64,000 bases of DNA from Sabellastarte sp. h YS-2021. Taxonomy: Eukaryota; Annelida; Polychaeta; Sabellida; Sabellidae. This document shows positions 56,101-61,600 of this stretch, piece by piece. Position 1 is the first letter of the stretch. Each line of letters starts with the position of its first letter. The translations under genes and the position numbers were made by a program. The stretch is from NCBI GenBank assembly GCA_964017235.1, contig OZ024930.1:27966614-28030613 (forward strand), read 5' to 3'. The notes under the pieces are model-generated. The model did not search any database. It was not told the origin of the DNA and was given only the letters and a program-made list of their open reading frames with translations.

Positions 56101-57021
56101 TTTCTGTTCTAAATTACTGAAGCCCATAATACAAAAAATTTTAATATGGAGGTCCAGGAAAGGAAACCTGACACATTAATGTTAAAGTTATACTTTTCAA
56201 TCTTCCAGGCATGCAACTAGAAATTATAAATAATTTTTGTTCATAAATATATTTTACAAACAAGAGCACTCAGGAGAGTGCCTAACTCTGTCACGGCATA
56301 TAATTATAATAAGTAAGTTGGATAATCCAGATTATCTTTTGTATCCAGACAGTGATCCAAATCACTCTCAATTTCCCCCGGGTGCTAAGGACTACTCCTC
56401 TGGGACCTCTCAAAAAATTTTTAATTTTCCAATTGTGAGCCGTCATCTTGAATTTTGATGGAAATGGAAAATGTTGTTTATCTCGAATACCGTAAGAGAT
56501 AGAGCAATTTCGGGCAAATTTGGAACCCAAAGGGTACTTAGGACTACTCCTCTGGGACCTTTGAAAATTTTTGGCTTTTCCAAGTTTTGGCTGCCATCTT
56601 CAATTTTTGTGGAAATGGAAAATGTTGTCTATTTTGTAAACCATAAGAGATAAAGTGATTTCGGGCAAATATTGGACCCCAAGGACTATTCCTCTTGGAC
56701 CTCTGAAATTTTGGGACTTTATCCAATTCATTTAATGTGATCTCAGGTCAAACAAGACCCATCTGCTAACAAACAAAAAGACAAATGGTAATGAAAATAA
56801 TATCTCTTTGGTGGAGGTAATTACAGATATCAAATCCTTTACAAAATTTTTTTATTCGAAAAACTCTGTTGCCCAACATATAAAAAAAGGACTTGGCTTA
56901 CTATGGCAGTGTGGTTTCCATGAGACTCTAATGCCTCTTTAATGAAGCTCCACATATCTATCTGTGGTACATCCACATCTCTGAATGGTGAATGGATAAC
57001 ATGTGAGTCTTGGTGCATCAT
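7972..57021 (-). CDS. Acyl-CoA synthetase (ANL superfamily, 4CL/luciferase-like), eight exons, C-terminus off window
   Basis: The joined exons 57021-56902, 49868-49661, 40645-40539, 36024-35825, 32129-31961, 23473-23299, 22168-22056 and 8116-7972 give 1237 coding bases, about 412 residues. Every junction has an AG acceptor and GT donor, and the phases agree. Family hallmarks appear in the expected order: an N-terminal SPFRDVDVP-type start, the A3 phosphate loop SSGTTGKCKAVEISHR, the PLSHSYGF segment, VPPIAVLL and SGAAPLGE, the A5 motif FGLTEG, and NPEATEEAID-ANGWLHTG leading into A7. Such enzymes activate a carboxylic acid with ATP to an acyl-adenylate and transfer it to CoA; the substrate cannot be told. 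About 120-130 C-terminal residues, including the catalytic lysine region, should lie left of base 1. Oddities: the usual TGxPKGV reads TGKCKAV, and the usual KGPxVMxGY reads KCEFFMTAY. No stop interrupts the exons, so I call it an intact but divergent gene. Confidence 0.9.
8120..8780. other. Intron sequence, nothing recognised
   Basis: This is AT-rich sequence immediately upstream of exon 8 (on the minus strand). No tandem structure, inverted repeat or coding block is apparent. Confidence 0.4.
8790..9060. repeat. GC-rich module with two strong hairpins
   Basis: Perfect 13-base arms CCGACTCTACGAC (8831-8843) and GTCGTAGAGTCGG (8863-8875) form one hairpin. A second has 14-base arms (8993-9006 and 9008-9021, one mismatch) around a single-base loop. 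It shares TTTTTCACACGGCCT with the 30-715 repeat. It may be a MITE or a structured transcript, and no function is recognised. Confidence 0.5.
9190..9790 (+). mobile_element. Family C tandem element with 3' hairpin
   Basis: There are about four units of roughly 140-160 bases, each containing a close variant of CCATGCATGGGTTAGGCTGT, then 'ttgccagataccctgc' and 'aacatatcctgaaaattt'. The array ends in a hairpin at 9746-9779 (TTGTCCCC ... GGGGACAA with an inner CGCC/GGCG pair). A decayed relative lies near 30820-30960. The build is like families A, B and D but the monomer differs. Confidence 0.6.
9800..11450. other. AT-rich intron sequence, no gene seen
   Basis: Short open frames here on both strands have no recognisable similarity and no codon structure. 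No inverted or tandem repeat stands out. Confidence 0.4.
11455..13432 (+). mobile_element. Family A element copy 2
   Basis: The 5' head AGTATCAGAGATGCCCAT-ACCCCACAGCC is cut short after about 80 bases and joins about thirteen core monomers. Some shortened monomers lack the second AGGTCA word. The tail carries CACCATGG, TACCCCGACTCCCC and GGGCTGTGGGG before a TAAAAA end. Confidence 0.8.
13436..14660. other. AT-rich intron sequence with a decayed repeat start
   Basis: At about 13670-13740 a 'gaccactgc...tatctcctgc.gggtattaa' phrase resembles one at 42780-42820 and one at 50500-50530, so it is an old dispersed-repeat segment. A self-complementary TCAGCTGAC...GTCAGCTGA pair lies at 14475-14500. 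No gene is seen. Confidence 0.4.
14667..15291. mobile_element. Nonautonomous DNA element with 25-bp terminal inverted repeats
   Basis: The left end (AGAGTGAGTGATGTAAATTC then GCCAG) and the reverse complement of the right end (AGAGCAAGTGATGTAAATTC then GCCAG) match at 23 of 25 bases. The motif GATGTAAATTCGCCA occurs twice at the right end. The 625-base interior is AT-rich with no transposase. The superfamily is unclear, and no target duplication is certain. Confidence 0.6.
15292..16600. other. AT-rich intron sequence, no gene seen
   Basis: A (TA)n run lies at 16515-16531. The remainder shows no family repeat, exon or long inverted repeat. Confidence 0.4.
16612..18862 (+). mobile_element. Family A element copy 3, split by a pogo-like insertion
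   Basis: A full head (16612-16952) is interrupted by a 693-bp element (16953-17645). It then resumes and leads into about eight core monomers and the standard tail with CACCATGG and the GGGCTGTGGGG hairpin half. The head matches copy 1 on either side of the insertion. Confidence 0.8.
16953..17645. mobile_element. Pogo/Tigger-like nonautonomous element with TA target site
   Basis: The ends are CAGTGTAACCCACTTATC and, reverse complemented, CAGTCTAACCTGATTATC, flanked by TA on both sides (16951-16952 and 17646-17647). The uninterrupted counterpart 'gcaatccatatatctt' is present in family A copy 1 at 5999, confirming the insertion boundaries. No transposase is seen in the 693-base interior. Confidence 0.8.
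18950..21202 (+). mobile_element. Family B element copy 1 (about 150-bp monomers)
   Basis: It starts AAAACTAGACC...CAGAGAACCGATGC, then TTGTATCCACC (18985-18995), followed by about twelve monomers. A typical monomer holds GACCTTGAAGGAGG, CCAAGGTCAAATCTGACC, CAGCCCATGATTTCCTATAG and CGAGTTATAAGCACTTTTAA, with a measured period of 148-152. The 3' part has GCCATCTTGTTTTTCAAAAT and ends GGTGGATACAA (21190-21200), the inverse of the 5' TTGTATCCACC. No protein is encoded. Confidence 0.75.
19617..19637 (+). repeat. Poly-G run inside family B monomer
   Basis: An uninterrupted run of about 20 guanines replaces the normal GAAGGAGGGG of the monomer. It is probably slippage growth, and its length may be unreliable in sequencing. 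Confidence 0.8.
21203..22050. other. Intron sequence, no gene seen
   Basis: An AAAC/AAAT-rich simple segment lies at 21575-21612. An open frame at about 21750-21966 on the minus strand shows no ANL similarity and does not continue exon 7. Confidence 0.4.
22056..22168 (-). CDS. ANL synthetase exon 7 (A5 motif)
   Basis: This 113-base exon begins after CTGTTTCAG. Its first two bases complete the codon from exon 6, then FGLTEGTGGCLGIPY follows. FGLTEG is the A5 motif (Y/F-G-x-T-E), which contacts the adenine and the acyl-adenylate. It ends GSIGWPFPNVKAK before a GTTTGT donor, in phase 0. Confidence 0.9.
22170..23298. other. Intron between exons 6 and 7, nothing recognised
   Basis: This is the shortest intron of the gene (1.1 kb) and the only one without a recognisable repeat family. 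It is AT-rich and featureless. Confidence 0.45.
23299..23473 (-). CDS. ANL synthetase exon 6
   Basis: The reverse strand reads PDQLYLVPPIAVLLCKNEML, then RNHDLTFVKSISSGAAPLGE and a tail ending NVVIRQ, an almost textbook 4CL-family block (VPP-I ... SGAAPLG ... IRQ). The acceptor is CTGTTTTAG and the donor is CAGT|GTATGTG. The exon is 175 bases, phase 0 in and phase 1 out. Open frames on the other strand here are shadows. Confidence 0.9.
23480..24460. other. Intron sequence with a possible TIR pair
   Basis: ATTCTAAAATGG near 24047-24060 is the exact inverse of CCATTTTAGAAT at 24466-24477. This may be a 430-bp element or chance. The segment between is richer in CG words than the surroundings. 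No gene is seen. Confidence 0.35.
24466..24636. mobile_element. Foldback MITE with about 75-bp arms
   Basis: The whole element is one palindrome. From CCATTTTAGAATAAG inward, the left arm (about 24466-24548) matches the reverse complement of the right arm (about 24553-24636) with few mismatches and one small insertion. The centre holds AGCCCTTCGGGCT. It is noncoding. Confidence 0.75.
24640..25530. other. AT-rich intron sequence with a CTCGCCCC repeat patch
   Basis: At about 24890-24985 variants of 'aactcgcccca' or 'aacttgccccaaa' occur four times in 100 bases, a short degenerate repeat. The remainder is AT-rich with no exon. Confidence 0.4.
25534..25640 (+). repeat. Direct repeat flanking family B array, left copy
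   Basis: The segment 'caaatttctttggtcag' onward to 'caaaaagcactg' is about 90% like 27834-27945 on the other side of the family B array, in the same orientation. Confidence 0.65.
25691..27790 (+). mobile_element. Family B composite array, copy 2
   Basis: Two 5' ends (25691 and about 25866, each with CTAGACC...TATCCACC) and two 3' ends occur (near 26905-26935, and the hairpin at 27758-27784, TATCCACC/GGTGGATA). At least two elements are therefore nested or fused. A block of monomers at about 26150-26360 runs in the opposite orientation. The GCCATCTTGTTTTTCA box precedes each 3' end. Confidence 0.7.
27834..27945 (+). repeat. Direct repeat flanking family B array, right copy
   Basis: This is the right-hand partner of 25534-25640. 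It may have arisen by duplication of the insertion site or by recombination between arrays. Confidence 0.65.
27950..29535. other. Intron sequence, no gene recognised
   Basis: A minus-strand open frame at about 27916-28224 has no family I recognise. An inverted pair CTGATTGGTTGATGG...GACCAATCAGA lies near 27969-28002. The remainder is AT-rich. Confidence 0.4.
29543..30811 (+). mobile_element. Family A element copy 4
   Basis: A long head (about 480 bases, including CCATGCATACAGAAGTGGTA) is shared with copy 5. About five monomers with AGGTCAAAGGTCA follow, and the tail holds CCGCCGCCCGCCC, CACCATGG and the TTAA-centred hairpin (CAGCCC/GGGCTG). It lies in the intron just left of exon 5. Confidence 0.85.
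30820..31955. other. Intron sequence with decayed family C- and B-like pieces
   Basis: 30820-30960 resembles family C (GCAACAGTTGTTACCAGATA, then AACATATCCTAAAAATTTGT). At 31000-31340 phrases such as GCCCATGATTTTCTATTA and GAGGTCAAAGGTC look like old family B monomers. No gene is seen. Confidence 0.5.
31961..32129 (-). CDS. ANL synthetase exon 5
   Basis: This 169-base exon runs from CTGTTTTCAG to GTACAAG|GTAAGG. It encodes SPELGNLPRGVSILYQPLSH then SYGFTLMIIKLTMGVPVVL, matching the P-x-x-H-x-Y-G segment that lines the substrate pocket. It lies between two family A elements in the same orientation (29543-30811 and 32280-34051). Confidence 0.9.
32280..34051 (+). mobile_element. Family A element copy 5, the best preserved
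   Basis: It has the head AGCATCAGAGATGCCCGTAC, eight core monomers with a measured period of 146 (139 where one AGGTCAA word is missing), and a tail with a long CCGCCC run. The terminal hairpin is at 34020-34050 (TACCCC, ACAGCCC, TTAA, GGGCTGT, GGGGTA). Head ACCCCACAGCC and tail GGCTGTGGGGT are inverse. This fits Helentron-associated (HINE) or pearl elements, which are nonautonomous. Confidence 0.85.
34054..34640. other. AT-rich intron sequence with a short duplication
   Basis: Two similar stretches, 'accaatgcgtagttca...acaaagctataa' at about 34060-34180 and 'caatgcatagttcaca...acaaagctacaa' at about 34200-34320, form an imperfect tandem pair of about 135 bases. No gene is seen. Confidence 0.45.
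34640..35690 (-). mobile_element. DIRS-type end fragment: terminal repeat and recombinase tail (fossil)
   Basis: The terminal region (about 34645-35260) is like that at 58995-59545, including the inner fold-back CCATGTGGGACT / AGTCCCACATGG. It is followed by a stretch (about 35430-35690) similar to the C-terminus and tail of the tyrosine recombinase at 61363-61962. It is an end fragment only. It lies in the intron next to exon 4. Confidence 0.7.
35825..36024 (-). CDS. ANL synthetase exon 4 (A3 phosphate loop)
   Basis: This 200-base exon starts after TTTCAG and ends TGGAG|GTAAAT. It carries the AMP-binding signature SSGTTGKCKAVEISHR after PSDMAVILL. The family norm is S-S/G-T-T-G-x-P-K-G-V, so proline and glycine are replaced by cysteine and alanine, while the lysine is kept. 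It ends in phase 2; the first base of exon 5 completes a serine codon. Confidence 0.92.
36026..36475. other. Intron sequence, nothing recognised
   Basis: This is AT-rich sequence between exon 4 and the DIRS end fragment. No repeat family or exon is apparent. Confidence 0.4.
36477..38200. mobile_element. DIRS terminal-repeat fragment split by hAT copy 1 (fossil)
   Basis: 36477-36507 and 38133-38200, read across the hAT insertion, match the reverse complement of the terminal repeat seen at 58995-59300 (CCATTTTTCTTGGACGTTGG, then CCACATGGTAAGCTATTGTA). The hAT insertion therefore postdates this fragment. Confidence 0.65.
36508..38124 (+). mobile_element. hAT-like nonautonomous element, copy 1 (1617 bp)
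   Basis: It begins TAGTGGTCCTACGATTAG and ends ...TTCCTAACACTA. An exact 8-bp target duplication ACGTTGGC lies at 36500-36507 and 38125-38132. Subterminal regions are full of ATCGATT words. No hAT transposase is seen; short open frames are identical in both copies but unrecognised. It is nearly identical to the reverse complement of 38419-40510 and lacks about 475 bases found there. Confidence 0.9.
38419..40510 (-). mobile_element. hAT-like nonautonomous element, copy 2 (2092 bp)
   Basis: The ends are TAGTGTTAGGAATCGGTC and CGTAGGACCACTA. The exact 8-bp target duplication GTAATAAC lies at 38411-38418 and 40511-40518. It is in the opposite orientation to copy 1 and almost base-identical over the shared 1.6 kb, so both moved recently. 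It ends beside the splice donor of exon 3. The interior codes for no recognisable transposase. Confidence 0.92.
40539..40645 (-). CDS. ANL synthetase exon 3
   Basis: This 107-base exon begins after TTGTTTCAG and encodes GEMISVLKLVSCDLIVCDD followed by GNAKVVQDALTGLGLQK. Its first two bases complete the glycine codon begun in exon 2, giving the family's NP-x-x-T-x-GE junction. The donor is AAAAG|GTGACG. A hAT-like element with its target duplication sits about 20 bases beyond that donor. Confidence 0.87.
40650..43765. other. Long intron stretch, mostly unique AT-rich sequence
   Basis: A 14-base inverted pair TAGAAATAAAGTCC (41687-41700) and its inverse (41779-41792) brackets about 80 bases and may be a small MITE. 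At 42770-42990 there are decayed family pieces ('gaccactgcc...gggtattaa' and a family B-like 'gaagaaggggtcaaagatcaaat'). No exon is seen. Confidence 0.45.
43770..43915 (+). repeat. Family A monomer, left flank of a DIRS insertion
   Basis: This single divergent monomer runs from CAGACAAGATTTTATTGGTC to TTATAGTTTCTGAGAT. Family A monomers resume at 48508 on the other side of the DIRS element. Confidence 0.75.
46450..46770. repeat. Minisatellite, 60-67 bp units, five copies
   Basis: The unit contains GGCTGTGTAGCCA, CCGGTACACTCTGTAACC and TTGTTGAGGCAAGTGTAC. Measured spacings of GGCTGTGTAGCC are 60, 67 and 61. It lies within the DIRS element. Confidence 0.8.
46930..47470. repeat. About 215-bp tandem repeat, 2.5 copies
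   Basis: Two clear copies carry CACGTGACCTGCTTCGTGAT, GGGACTGGAATCACAGTAGA and TGACGTCA words, plus a partial third at the left. Related 'ctgtaccagtgtgctctgaag' phrases recur at 47510, 47745 and 47860. Confidence 0.7.
48508..49039 (+). mobile_element. Family A element copy 6 (right part)
   Basis: Three monomers and the standard tail (CACCATGG, CAACAGCCC, GGGCTGTGGGGTA) follow the DIRS right end directly. The missing head side may be represented by the monomer at 43770. Confidence 0.8.
49040..49538 (+). mobile_element. Family A element copy 7 (short head)
   Basis: Only AGCATCAGATATGC of the head remains. Three monomers and a complete tail with hairpin follow. It starts exactly where copy 6 ends, so the two are in head-to-tail contact, about 120 bases from the exon 2 donor. 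Confidence 0.8.
49661..49868 (-). CDS. ANL synthetase exon 2
   Basis: It runs from a TTTTTCAG acceptor to a TCAG|GTAAAA donor, 208 bases, phase 0 in and phase 1 out. It encodes LRSESCDHITCTQLLNASHH onward to LVCVNPLLTS, which matches the 'Y-T-Y-x-Q-L ... G-D-V-V ... NP-x-x-T' segment of the N-terminal domain. A family A element ends only about 120 bases downstream of the donor. Confidence 0.88.
50608..51930 (+). repeat. Satellite E, 133-bp monomers, about ten copies
   Basis: Start-to-start spacings of GTAGGTGAATGAG are 133, 129, 133, 132, 133, 133, 133, 134 and 133. Each unit contains ATTGGCTATCTGCAATACTT, TTTACTCATTTTGAGTAGG and GGTCTGAAACTTCACCA. It is noncoding. Confidence 0.92.
51935..53335 (+). 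repeat. Satellite D, about 168-bp monomers, about nine copies
   Basis: Spacings of the ATATAAGCATTTTT word are 161-175, mostly 167-170. Each unit has GGTTTTCGAGATATAAGCAT, AAAATGGCCGCCATTTTT and GGCATGGCTACTCTGCAGAG. Two more units lie at 50250-50510. Long open frames through it are by-products of a period close to a multiple of three with few stops. Confidence 0.92.
53549..53965. mobile_element. hAT-type MITE, 417 bp
   Basis: The ends are TAGTGTGGGGATTG and ATCCCAACACTA, with an exact 8-bp target duplication CTGCAGCA at 53541-53548 and 53966-53973. The interior is rich in ATCGAT and GATATTGAAATATCG palindromes, like the larger hAT copies. It is nested in the D/E element. Confidence 0.9.
54330..55560 (+). 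repeat. Satellite F, about 145-bp monomers, about seven copies
   Basis: The unit holds AAGTTTCAAATTGATC, AGCATCTTAGAGTTAGAG, GGCAGCCATCTTGTTTTC and CCTAGGTGGTGTCCTACCA. Spacings of the last word are 143-147. The first units are diverged and include an insertion near 54540-54745. It is noncoding. Confidence 0.8.
55600..56235. other. Intron sequence, no gene seen
   Basis: This is AT-rich sequence with a few GATATCG palindromes near 55965-56040. No exon or tandem array is apparent. Confidence 0.4.
56240..56750 (+). repeat. Satellite G, forward array (about three units)
   Basis: The 5' part has a small hairpin GCACTC-AGGA-GAGTGC near 56265. Units of about 150 bases hold GGACTACTCCTCTGGGACCT, GGCTGCCATCTTCAATTTTT and AAGAGATAGAGCAATTTCGG. 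It lies just inside intron 1, about 150 bases from the exon 1 donor. Confidence 0.75.
56902..57021 (-). CDS. ANL synthetase exon 1 (start codon)
   Basis: It encodes 40 residues beginning MMHQDSHVIHSPFRDVDVP, the usual N-terminal signature of 4CL-like enzymes. The ATG at 57021 follows an in-frame TGA a few codons upstream. A good acceptor (tttttattctag) lies about 22 bases before the ATG, so an upstream 5' UTR exon is likely; I infer this and cannot locate it. The donor is A|GTAAGC, and the exon ends in phase 0. Confidence 0.85.
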
Positions 57022-57059
57022 TAGGTAGTTTCTTCAAAGTTCGCTAGAATAAAAATATT

Positions 57060-57825
57060 CACAATTGTAAATGACAAAAACAAATTTTTGTGAGATATTT
57101 GTCTCTCAATTTCTGCAGATATACTGCAACAGCATTATTCGGTCCAATTTTAACTTAAAACTCCTCAACCAGCAATAAAATACAATATTAACAATACACC
57201 ATAAACTGCTAAAAGTGCCAGAAATATACTAAACCTTGGAAGCAATAGTTCTAACACCATACAACAATGAAAGCCTACTGGTAGGTTACATGCTTTGCAC
57301 TGGCATACTAATATCATATAAATTGTAAAAACAGCAGCATAGGATATTGATTTGTGTTGCTTCTTCACAGTAAAATGGAGTGATAATAAGGGGACCTCGC
57401 ACTAGTACATGTAATGGATCACAAGTGTGTCCGTGTTTGCTTAAATTATATTTTAGGGGTGTAAATCCGGGTTAAAAAGAGGGAGCAGAAATTTTTTAAG
57501 CTATAACTGACCCAAATCATGATACCTGGCAGTGAGTGCGTTTTCCAAGGTCCGTAGGACTAAAGCTATGGAACCTTTCAATGTGAGTTGTTAAATGTAA
57601 GGGCCAGAGTCAATGAGAACTAGACTAAGGACGCACTTGTCACCAGATGAAAGATGTATCCACCAGAAGCTACAACTCTGAAAATTTGCCATGACATAGA
57701 ACATCAAAAAGTAGATGAACAAAAACATATTTCACCAAAACCCACTAAATTTAAATACTTTTGAAGCTACATGTCATTTCCTCATTAGGAAAATAGCAAA
57801 CTTTAAGTAGCTATTACTTGGTTAG
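57060..57825. other. Upstream of exon 1, probable 5' intron or promoter side
   Basis: This is AT-rich sequence with no TATA or CpG cluster that I can defend as a promoter and no clear 5' UTR exon. 'ttttaggggtgtaaatccgggttaaaa' near 57450 may start a G-type element. Confidence 0.35.
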
Positions 57826-57829
57826 CTGT

Positions 57830-58620
57830 GTTAGGTCCTAGAGTAGTCCTTAGTACCCTGGGGGTCTAAAATTTCCCAAAATCGCTGTATCTTACAGTTT
57901 TTGAGATAAAAGACATTTCCCATTTTGGTCAAAATTCAAGATGGCGGCCAAAAAACGGAAAAGTGACAAAATTTCAGAGGTCCAAGATGAATAAACCTTG
58001 GTACCATTGGGGTCCAACATTTGCCCAAAATCGCTTTATCTCTTATGGTTTACAAAATAGACAACATTTTCCATTTCCGCATAAATTGAAGATGGCAGCT
58101 GAAACTTGGAAAAGCCAAAAATTTTCAGAGGTCTCAGAGGAGTAGTCCTAAGTACCCTTCGGGTTCCAAATTTGCCTGAAATCACTCTATCTCTTATGGT
58201 TCGAGATAAACGACATTTTCCATTTCCATCAAAATTCAAGATGACAGCCGAAAATTGGAAAATTAAAAAATTTTGAGAGGTCCCAGAGGAGTAGGCCTTT
58301 GCACCCTGGGGGTTTGAAAATTTCTTACAGCTTTTGAAATAAACAACATTTTTCATTTCCGCAAAAAAATTTAGAGGTCCTAGAGCGGTAGTCCATAGCA
58401 CCCTAGCAGTCCAATATTTGAACAAAATTGCTCTATCTCTTATGGTTTTCAAGATAAACAATATTTTCCATTTCCACAAAAATTGGCGGCCGAAACTCAG
58501 GAAAAGTAAAATTTTGAGAGGTCCTTAGTACCCTTTGGTCCAAAATTTGTGAGTAATCGCTCTGTGACAGTTTTCAAGATAAACAATATTTTTATATTTT
58601 GCCATGAGACAGAACATCAA
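57830..58620 (-). repeat. Satellite G, inverted array
   Basis: About five units run in the orientation opposite to 56240-56750. They carry AGAGGTCCCAGAGGAGTAG, TCAAGATGGCGGCC (57942) and TCTATCTCTTATGGTTTTC. With the forward array it brackets exon 1. Confidence 0.75.
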
Positions 58621-61600
58621 AAAGTAGCTGAACAGCAAATTTCATTAAAAAAACTCTAAATTGAATACTTTTGAAGTTAAAAGTGACTTACTCATTGGCG
58701 ATATGTAAAACTAGATACTACTGAGTTAATATCATGGCTACAGCTCTGAAAATTTGACACGACACAGAACATCGAAAAGTACATGAACAACATATTTCAC
58801 CAAAAATAACACTAAACTAGAAATAGGACGCCCTGTTGATAGTAGCTGCGACATATGAATAGAAACAGGATAGCATAGAAGAACACACATTATCATGTGT
58901 AATGTCCACCCCATGAACCTTTTGCAAAAAATGTACAGTAGTCTTACAAGACCCTGTTTCTCTATCTTGCACGGTTAAGGAGATAAGCAAATTTATAAGC
59001 TACAAGCTTACCATGTGGGACTCATTGCTGTTCTCGGATGGCCACAGGGCATCATGGCCAACGTCTAAGAAAAATAGACATTTATAGTTGGCCGTAGCCT
59101 CCAGTTGTCGTCACATGATAACTTCTGACCAATCGCGCTACTTTCTCGCTGAAATGTTTTAAACCTACCCCTCAGCTGTAAACAGCGGGGAGGCAGGGTG
59201 GGACTCTTCTGAGTCCCACATGGTAAGCTTTTAACTTATAAAAGCTACATTTAAGTAATTAAAATTTTCAATTTTATTATGCTACAATAGCTTACCATGT
59301 GGGACTCATTGCTGAATCCAACCGCCCGGTGGCGGGATTACAGCTGAGACTGGAAGATATGTCAATTTTTCTGAGATTTGAAGTAATATATATTAGAAAG
59401 AGTGTTCGAAATACCAGTCTGGGTCCCGTTTACAGTGCCCCAATCCCGAAGACCGGGCCTGTAAAGAGCCAAAAACCTAAATAGAATGGAAGACAGTGCT
59501 AAAACTGTCTAGATATTTTGATTGTAGGACGGAAGTGCAGCAGTGTCTTCTTTGAATTGTCTATCTACAATGGTAGTCAAAGCAGGAATAGTCACCGGAG
59601 ACACACTTTGAGAACCTTCTCTTGCTAGTTGGTTTTTGGCTATGAAGTCAGAAGAAGGGAACAAGGCAACCTTTTCCCATTGGCCTAGATTACATATTAC
59701 TTTGTTTGCAACCCAGGCATGGATTTGCTGCGGCGCTTGCCAGAGGCCAAAGCTAGCAAGAAAGCAGTTTTGAGAGTAAGATGTTTGAGGTCTGTGTCTT
59801 TCATAGGCTCAAAGGGTGCTTTTGTGAGCTCATTAAGAACAACAGAAAGGTTCCACTTAGGAAGATTCCTGGAACTTTTGGGACGATCCCTGTGAAAGCT
59901 GGAGAGTAACCTATGAAGGTCTGAACTTTGTGCAATATGGTGGCCCGTTGGGCCCAAAGTGTCAACAATGGCCGTCCTGTAACCATCGATGGTCGGGGGG
60001 CACCTGTTGAGATCTTGGTACAGGTACATGAAAAAGTCTGAGACTTGTTTCACAGATGGGTTTTCAAGATAAACAATATTTTCCATTTCCACAAAAATTG
60101 GCGGCCGAAACTCAGGAAAAGTAAAATTTTGAGAGGTCCTTAGTACCCTTTGGTCCAAAATTTGTGAGTAATCGCTCTGTGACAGTTTTCAAGATAAACA
60201 ATATTTTTATATTTTGCCATGAGACAGAACATCAAAAAGTAGCTGAACAGCAAATTTCATTAAAAAAACTCTAAATTGAATACTTTTGAAGTTAAAAGTG
60301 ACTTACTCATTGGCGATATGTAAAACTAGATACTACTGAGTTAATATCATGGCTACAGCTCTGAAAATTTGACACGACACAGAACATCGAAAAGTACATG
60401 AACAACATATTTCACCAAAAATAACACTAAACTAGAAATAGGACGCCCTGTTGATAGTAGCTGCGACATATGAATAGAAACAGGATAGCATAGAAGAACA
60501 CACATTATCATGTGTAATGTCCACCCCATGAACCTTTTGCAAAAAATGTACAGTAGTCTTACAAGACCCTGTTTCTCTATCTTGCACGGTTAAGGAGATA
60601 AGCAAATTTATAAGCTACAAGCTTACCATGTGGGACTCATTGCTGTTCTCGGATGGCCACAGGGCATCATGGCCAACGTCTAAGAAAAATAGACATTTAT
60701 AGTTGGCCGTAGCCTCCAGTTGTCGTCACATGATAACTTCTGACCAATCGCGCTACTTTCTCGCTGAAATGTTTTAAACCTACCCCTCAGCTGTAAACAG
60801 CGGGGAGGCAGGGTGGGACTCTTCTGAGTCCCACATGGTAAGCTTTTAACTTATAAAAGCTACATTTAAGTAATTAAAATTTTCAATTTTATTATGCTAC
60901 AATAGCTTACCATGTGGGACTCATTGCTGAATCCAACCGCCCGGTGGCGGGATTACAGCTGAGACTGGAAGATATGTCAATTTTTCTGAGATTTGAAGTA
61001 ATATATATTAGAAAGAGTGTTCGAAATACCAGTCTGGGTCCCGTTTACAGTGCCCCAATCCCGAAGACCGGGCCTGTAAAGAGCCAAAAACCTAAATAGA
61101 ATGGAAGACAGTGCTAAAACTGTCTAGATATTTTGATTGTAGGACGGAAGTGCAGCAGTGCTCACTTAGAGGTCTAAGGGTCCTAAGGGGCCCTTCACGC
61201 GTGACAGACGTGGTTGGAATTCTCATAATTTTTTTGGGCCACCGAATATGAGATTAATGACAACTTTAATAAGTCCTTAACACATATTATTTTCATAAAC
61301 TAAAAAACAAAATGACCTTACCCGTAACATCTTGAAGGTAAAAGAATACCTAGATCCTGGGATTAGACTCCTGAAGACTCGGTTGTAGCGGATGTGCCCC
61401 CCCCCCCCTTTTCTTTCCGAGGACAACTGATCTGAGGGGAAGGATCTAGGACTTTTGGTGCCGCCACCACGGGTCCCAGATATATATTCTTGTCATTGTC
61501 TGACCAAGTAAGGTCTTTTAGGTAAAAATTTGTAAATGTGTTGTGAGCTTTCCAGTGACAGGCTTGCATGATTTGGTCCACCGATACCCCACCGTAAAAG

